A stretch of 13,857 bases of DNA from Xanthobacteraceae bacterium. Lineage in GTDB: Bacteria; Pseudomonadota; Alphaproteobacteria; Rhizobiales; Xanthobacteraceae. The DNA lies in contig JASHSE010000640.1 in assembly GCA_030036975.1 (NCBI GenBank), positions 1 through 13,857 of the forward strand, in the 5' to 3' direction. Made by a program: the position numbers and the translations under genes. Below, in pieces: positions 12,781-13,857 of this stretch (the stretch's first letter is position 1; every line of letters starts with the position of its first letter). The notes beneath the pieces were generated by a model. The model saw nothing but the letters and a program-made list of their open reading frames with translations, was not told the origin of the DNA and made no database searches.

Positions 12781-13857
12781 TCACCGCGGCAACAGCGTCG
12801 AGCCCATCAAAAATTTGTCGACGGCGTGCGCGGCCTGGCGGCCTTCGCGGATCGCCCAGACCACGAGCGACTGGCCGCGGCGCATGTCGCCGGCGGCGAA
12901 CACCTTGTCGAGCGAGGTCTTGTAGTCGTCGGTCGAGGCGGCGATGTTGCCGCGGCGGTCGAGCGCGAGGTTTAGCTCCTTGATCATGCCCTCGTGCACC
13001 GGATGCACGAAGCCCATGGCGAGCAGCACCAGGTCGGCGTCGATCTCGAACTCGGTCCCCGGCATCGGCTTGAATTTGTCGTCGACGCGCGCGCAATGCA
13101 GCTTCGCCACCGCACCGTTGGCGCCGGAGAAGCGCGTCGTCATCACCGCGAAATCGCGCTCGGCGCCTTCTTCGTGGCTCGACGACGTGCGCAGCTTGAG
13201 CGGCCAGTCGGGCCAGGTCAGCATCTTGTTCTCGCGCGTCGGCGGCTGCGGCAGAATCTCAAAGTTCACCACGGAGACCGCGCCCTGCCGGAACGCGGTG
13301 CCGATGCAGTCAGAGCCGGTATCGCCGCCGCCGATGACGACGACGCGCTTGCCGTCGGCCAAGATCGGCGCGGCGCCGTCGCCCCGTTCGCCCGAGACGC
13401 GCCGGTTCTGCTGCGGCAGATAATCCATGGCGAAATGAATGCCGTCGAGCTCGCGGCCGGGGATCGGCAGGTCGCGGCCCTCTTCGGCGCCGCCGGTCAG
13501 CACCACGGCGTCGTGCTCGGCGACGAGTTTTTGCGCGGCGAGGTTGACGCCGACATGGGCGCCATAATGAAAGATCACGCCTTCGGCCTGCATCTGCGCG
13601 ACGCGGCGATCGACGTGGTGCTTCTCCATCTTGAAGTCGGGAATGCCGTAGCGCAAAAGCCCGCCGGCCTTGGCGTATTTTTCGTAGACGTGCACCTCGT
13701 GGCCGGCGCGCGCCAATTGCTGCGCGCAGGCAAGGCCGGCCGGGCCCGAGCCGACAATCGCGACTTTCCTGCCGGTCTTCCTGGCCGGCTGTTCGGGCTT
13801 GAGCCCCTGGGCGATGGCGCGGTCGGCGATGGCGCATTCGATCGATTTGATGGTGAC
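12781..13857 (-). CDS. gltD: Glutamate synthase (NADPH) small subunit, C-terminal three quarters
   Basis: The gene enters from the right edge; 358 residues are visible of a usual 470-490, and the stop is at 12781. The fragment contains the FAD-binding motif VAIVGSGPAGLACAQQL, the typical YEKYAKAGGLLRYGIPDFKM stretch, and GNHD-free linker sequence. The second Rossmann motif is VVIGGGDTGSDCIGTA for NADPH, and the C-terminal FAD signature is VFAAGDMRRGQSLVVWAIREGR. In the GltB-GltD complex this subunit passes electrons from NADPH to the large subunit for glutamate synthesis from glutamine and 2-oxoglutarate. The Cys-rich iron-sulfur N-terminus lies outside the window. An internal ATG at 13716 is not the real start, since the frame remains open to the edge with conserved sequence. 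Confidence 0.95.
   Translation of the reverse strand, partial: VTIKSIECAIADRAIAQGLKPEQPARKTGRKVAIVGSGPAGLACAQQLARAGHEVHVYEKYAKAGGLLRYGIPDFKMEKHHVDRRVAQMQAEGVIFHYGAHVGVNLAAQKLVAEHDAVVLTGGAEEGRDLPIPGRELDGIHFAMDYLPQQNRRVSGERGDGAAPILADGKRVVVIGGGDTGSDCIGTAFRQGAVSVVNFEILPQPPTRENKMLTWPDWPLKLRTSSSHEEGAERDFAVMTTRFSGANGAVAKLHCARVDDKFKPMPGTEFEIDADLVLLAMGFVHPVHEGMIKELNLALDRRGNIAASTDDYKTSLDKVFAAGDMRRGQSLVVWAIREGRQAAHAVDKFLMGSTLLPR

Noticed and set aside
1..13857. CRISPR array, transposase, integrase or toxin-antitoxin genes
   Set aside because: No regularly spaced direct repeats and no motifs of these families were found on either strand.

Overview
The window is about 13.9 kb of GC-rich DNA. It has dense GCG/GCC/CGC codon use, many periplasmic solute-binding proteins (including one of the Bug/TctC type) and several families of palindromic intergenic repeat. 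Together these suggest an alphaproteobacterium of the Rhizobiales (Bradyrhizobium, Rhodopseudomonas or Pseudolabrys relatives). This is inferred from style, not from a marker gene. No rRNA, tRNA, CRISPR array, transposase or phage gene is visible.

Left part (1-2850): the 3' end of a LivF-type amino-acid ABC ATPase converges with a small secreted DUF2147 protein, and an elaborate hairpin repeat lies between them. A divergent enolase-superfamily (MLE-type) gene follows. After it come a second inverted-repeat element and a 33-codon stump of a Gfo/Idh/MocA oxidoreductase, then about 325 bp with no recognisable gene.

Middle (2848-7273, all +): a selenium-binding-protein/methanethiol-oxidase (SBP56) gene is followed after 30 bp by a six-helix, histidine-bearing membrane protein. 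Next come two unrelated orphan periplasmic binding proteins: one NMT1/SsuA-like, and one Bug/TctC-like with a Tat-type signal. A striking 18-bp perfect hairpin separates them.

Right part (7288-13857, all -): read in transcription order this is the C-terminal three quarters of glutamate synthase small subunit (gltD), then a five-gene cassette. The cassette is an ABC substrate-binding protein, two permeases, an ATPase with a TOBE-like tail, and a class III (CpdA/Rv0805/GpdQ-type) metallophosphoesterase. A GFA-type zinc protein follows closely. The ATPase overlaps its neighbours with ATGA and GTGA junctions, so the transporter and the phosphoesterase are almost certainly one operon. The simplest reading is uptake of a phosphoester-containing solute, or of a product related to it, coupled to a cytoplasmic phosphodiesterase. 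In this copy the phosphodiesterase frame is broken just before its last metal-binding motif, by what looks like loss of one AT dinucleotide.

Nothing in the window is plainly a new defence or mobile system. The items most worth a second look are the broken phosphodiesterase and its transporter cassette, the SBP56-membrane protein pair, the long hairpin at 6153-6200, and the repeat that supplies the apparent start codon of an ABC permease.
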